From positions 1-6,200 of the forward strand of contig JAYUFK010000093.1 in assembly GCA_043739325.1 (NCBI GenBank): a DNA stretch of 6,200 nt, given 5' to 3'. Position numbers and translations under genes: made by a program. Shown here piece after piece: positions 4,888-6,200 of this stretch. Source of the stretch: Roseiarcus sp043739325. GTDB lineage: Bacteria; Pseudomonadota; Alphaproteobacteria; Rhizobiales; Beijerinckiaceae. Within the stretch, counting starts at the first letter, position 1; every line of letters begins with the position of its first letter. The notes beneath the pieces are model-generated. The model did not search any database. It was not told the origin of the DNA and saw nothing but the letters and a program-made list of their open reading frames with translations.

Positions 4888-5811
4888 ATGAAGAAGCTAA
4901 ATCAAGTTGATCAGATCCTCGAATGGAAAAGCCGTCGAGGAGGGCATAGGTCGCTAGAACCATACAATTTGCTCCGCGACCTATACCGCGTTTGGTCTGA
5001 TCAAAAAGAAGGCCTAGTTCCTGCAGCAGATTTCATGCCTATGCGCATGGTCACCTTAATTGAAGTATTTATGAGAGACGCTATCGCTGAAATTATTGAT
5101 TTTGGTTCGCCGTACTTGGAGAGATCGGAGCCATTGTTGAAGGACAACAAAATTGACTTTATTTTCGCTCTGAATTTACATGGCCGAAAGTTAACGATCG
5201 GCGATTTCTCGAGCCATTCGGTTTCAATTAACAATGTGGATCAGATCACGGCCGTGTTTGAAACCTTGTTTGACAATAGGGGATTTCGATACGATCTGTC
5301 ACAAATTTGCGATCGTTGGGCCATCGAGATAGAGAAAAAGCCAGCAGAACCGATAATATCTGACGTCGATGTATTGTATAGAGCGCTTGCGAGATTGTTT
5401 GAAGTGCGGCACGTCCTAACTCATGAGACACCGAAAAGAAAAGCGTATGATATCAGCGAAATTGATGGCTGGTTCATCTATTGCAGTCAATTTATGAAAT
5501 CAATCGGTGAATACATTACAAGACAATTACGGGGAAATGTTCCGCTAACACAAAGTGATATGAACCAAGATGTTGGTAATCGTCTCAACGAAACCATGCT
5601 TGAATTGCAGGCTGTGTTAGAATCTGTTGCTTCGCTCCAAGTCGTGAGTAAGAATCTGCTAGTCGAGAGTCAAAAGGCATGGGAAAATTTTGCCGACAAG
5701 GAGGCCGATCTCCACGGCGGTGAAGATGCAGGAGGCTCCATGTATCCGATGGTGTGGGGCGCCGCGCGGGAACATTTGGCGCGCCAACGTATAGTCGAAC
5801 TTTCGCGGTAG
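4888..5811 (+). CDS. HEPN-like protein with C-terminal LprI/DUF1311-like domain, accessory gene
   Basis: This 307-aa protein is soluble with no signal peptide. The helical N-terminal part (about 1-215) includes the amphipathic helix MRMVTLIEVFMRDAIAEIID (52-71) and, at 174-179, R-H-V-L-T-H in the helix LARLFEVRHVLTHE. R-x4-H with a polar residue after Arg is the catalytic signature of HEPN RNases, found in toxins and abortive-infection proteins. The C-terminal part (about 228-307) resembles LprI_N/DUF1311: NRLNETMLELQ, then SQKAWENFADKEAD, then GGSMYPM (282-288), then R301-IVEL. The cysteines usual in secreted LprI are alanine or absent. GC is about 43% up to 5700, far below the neighbours, suggesting transfer. 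No Shine-Dalgarno precedes ATG 4888; a short upstream frame ends in ATGA overlap. Function is unproven: RNase effector or toxin is an inference from the motif. Domain calls are by eye, moderate for both. Confidence 0.75.
   Translation: MKKLNQVDQILEWKSRRGGHRSLEPYNLLRDLYRVWSDQKEGLVPAADFMPMRMVTLIEVFMRDAIAEIIDFGSPYLERSEPLLKDNKIDFIFALNLHGRKLTIGDFSSHSVSINNVDQITAVFETLFDNRGFRYDLSQICDRWAIEIEKKPAEPIISDVDVLYRALARLFEVRHVLTHETPKRKAYDISEIDGWFIYCSQFMKSIGEYITRQLRGNVPLTQSDMNQDVGNRLNETMLELQAVLESVASLQVVSKNLLVESQKAWENFADKEADLHGGEDAGGSMYPMVWGAAREHLARQRIVELSR
5407..5424 (+). other. R-x4-H (HEPN-type) motif codons
   Basis: These codons give Arg174, His175, Val, Leu, Thr, His179, in a predicted helix. In HEPN ribonucleases the Arg and the distal His form the active site at a dimer interface, and the residue after Arg is commonly N, D or H. 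Both key residues are intact, so if this is a HEPN domain it is not a dead version. Confidence 0.55.
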
Positions 5812-5894
5812 CTCGAACGGGAGAAAGGTGACCTATAGGCACTTTGGGACTTGCGAGAAAATTGGCGAGTGGTTTCTCAACGAGGTCTTCGACA
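5812..5894. other. Spacer between convergent genes
   Basis: These 83 bases lie between the stop of the HEPN/LprI-like gene and the stop of the oxidoreductase remnant. I see no hairpin with a T-run and no coding signal. Confidence 0.5.
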
Positions 5895-6149
5895 TCACCC
5901 CCGCCGCACCCAAACCCGGCAATCATGAAACGCCGCCCCGCCGAACGGCGCCGCTGCCTCATCATTGGTCAGCACATTGATGCCTTGCTTGTCGAGAAAT
6001 GCTTCGCTCGGCCAGATGCCCTCGCTGATCAGCACGCCCCGCCGCACGCCCTCAAACAGCTTGACGTGCAGCCGCACGGCGCCGCGCTCGTTGCCAAGCC
6101 GCACGTAACTACCCACCCCCTTGCCACGCGGGTCAATCTCTGAATCCAT
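5895..6149 (-). pseudogene. C-terminal remnant of a molybdopterin oxidoreductase
   Basis: The 84-residue reading matches the end of the molybdopterin-dinucleotide-binding domain of BisC/NarB/formate-dehydrogenase-type oxidoreductases: VRLGNERGAVRLHVKLFEG (16-34), RRGVLISEGIWPSEAF (36-51), QGINVLTND (55-63), and GGAAFHDCRVWVRRG to a natural stop. A full protein of this kind is about 700 residues or more, so nearly 90% is absent. The segment RGKGVGSYVRLGN aligns gap-free with the usual RGIADGDVVRLGN, so homology reaches at least about 6128. Upstream, in the same frame, the sequence stays open to the window edge but no longer resembles the family, and it lies opposite an apparent transposase start. 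I therefore read it as truncated, probably by a mobile element. If the family sequence resumes beyond 6200, the gene may instead be larger. Confidence 0.6.
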
Positions 6150-6155
6150 GGTGGC

Positions 6156-6200
6156 ATGAATCGCACTGATTTGCAGGAGCTCAGCAAGGAGCAGTTGATT
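6156..6200 (+). CDS. Start of a probable IS66-type transposase (partial at window edge)
   Basis: ATG at 6156 opens MNRTDLQELSKEQLI, 15 codons, before the window ends. This resembles the opening of IS66-family (TnpC-like) transposases of alphaproteobacteria, where a short M-N-R-x-D/E-L..L-S-K-E-x-L-I opening precedes a leucine-rich helix. Only these 15 residues are visible, so the call is tentative. No clear Shine-Dalgarno precedes it and I cannot place the element's terminal inverted repeat; if real, it must lie within a few tens of bases upstream. It abuts the cut end of the oxidoreductase remnant, which supports an insertion event. Confidence 0.4.
   Translation, partial: MNRTDLQELSKEQLI

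Noticed and set aside
5844..6143. Plus-strand 99-codon frame
   Set aside because: Antisense shadow of the molybdopterin oxidoreductase tail, whose protein similarity is clear on the minus strand.
1..6200. CRISPR array, tRNA or rRNA genes
   Set aside because: No regularly spaced direct repeats, cloverleaf or rRNA-like sequence seen; the only strong repeat is the inverted pair at 1-113.

Overview
The window reads as a high-GC alphaproteobacterial chromosome, most likely Hyphomicrobiales (a Bradyrhizobium/Rhodopseudomonas/Methylocystis-like lineage). The evidence is the strong GC bias of the core genes, the very Agrobacterium-like arginase/ornithine cyclodeaminase pair, and the GTCATGGCCGGG..CCCGGCCAT hairpin repeat at the left end, which I recognise as a common intergenic repeat of that order. 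No species can be assigned from sequence alone.

Left half (1-3802) is an arginine/ornithine catabolic module. On the minus strand, in transcription order, are arginase (TTG start at 3235, stop at 2279), ornithine cyclodeaminase (2268-1198; its Shine-Dalgarno overlaps the arginase stop), and, after a 192-bp gap holding a near-perfect 19-bp palindrome, a periplasmic octopine/nopaline/arginine-type solute-binding protein (1005-163). Divergent from arginase is an Lrp/AsnC-type regulator (3374-3802). The 138-bp divergent region carries a 21-bp inverted repeat and a reasonable promoter for the regulator. The inferred pathway is capture of arginine or a related compound in the periplasm, arginase cleavage to ornithine and urea, and cyclodeamination of ornithine to proline and ammonia, probably switched by the Lrp-type protein. 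No permease or ATPase for the binding protein lies in the window. The left edge (1-113) is an intergenic palindromic repeat element.

Middle (3803-4692): a small unrecognised two-segment membrane protein (3871-4350, plus) converges on an antitoxin of the HigA-like 'addiction module antidote' family (4692-4390, minus). No partner toxin is visible beside the antitoxin.

Right part (about 4700-6200) looks like an accessory patch. GC falls to about 43% (hand count over 4921-5700). It carries a 307-aa protein that I read as a HEPN-like module (R-x4-H motif, RHVLTH) joined to a C-terminal LprI/DUF1311-like domain lacking its usual cysteines and a signal peptide. This is the most unusual object in the window. 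GC jumps back to about 62% inside the last 111 bases of that gene. Beyond it are a C-terminal remnant of a molybdopterin oxidoreductase (6149-5895, minus) and, at the edge, the first 15 codons of what looks like an IS66-type transposase (6156 onward, plus), consistent with a mobile-element breakpoint.
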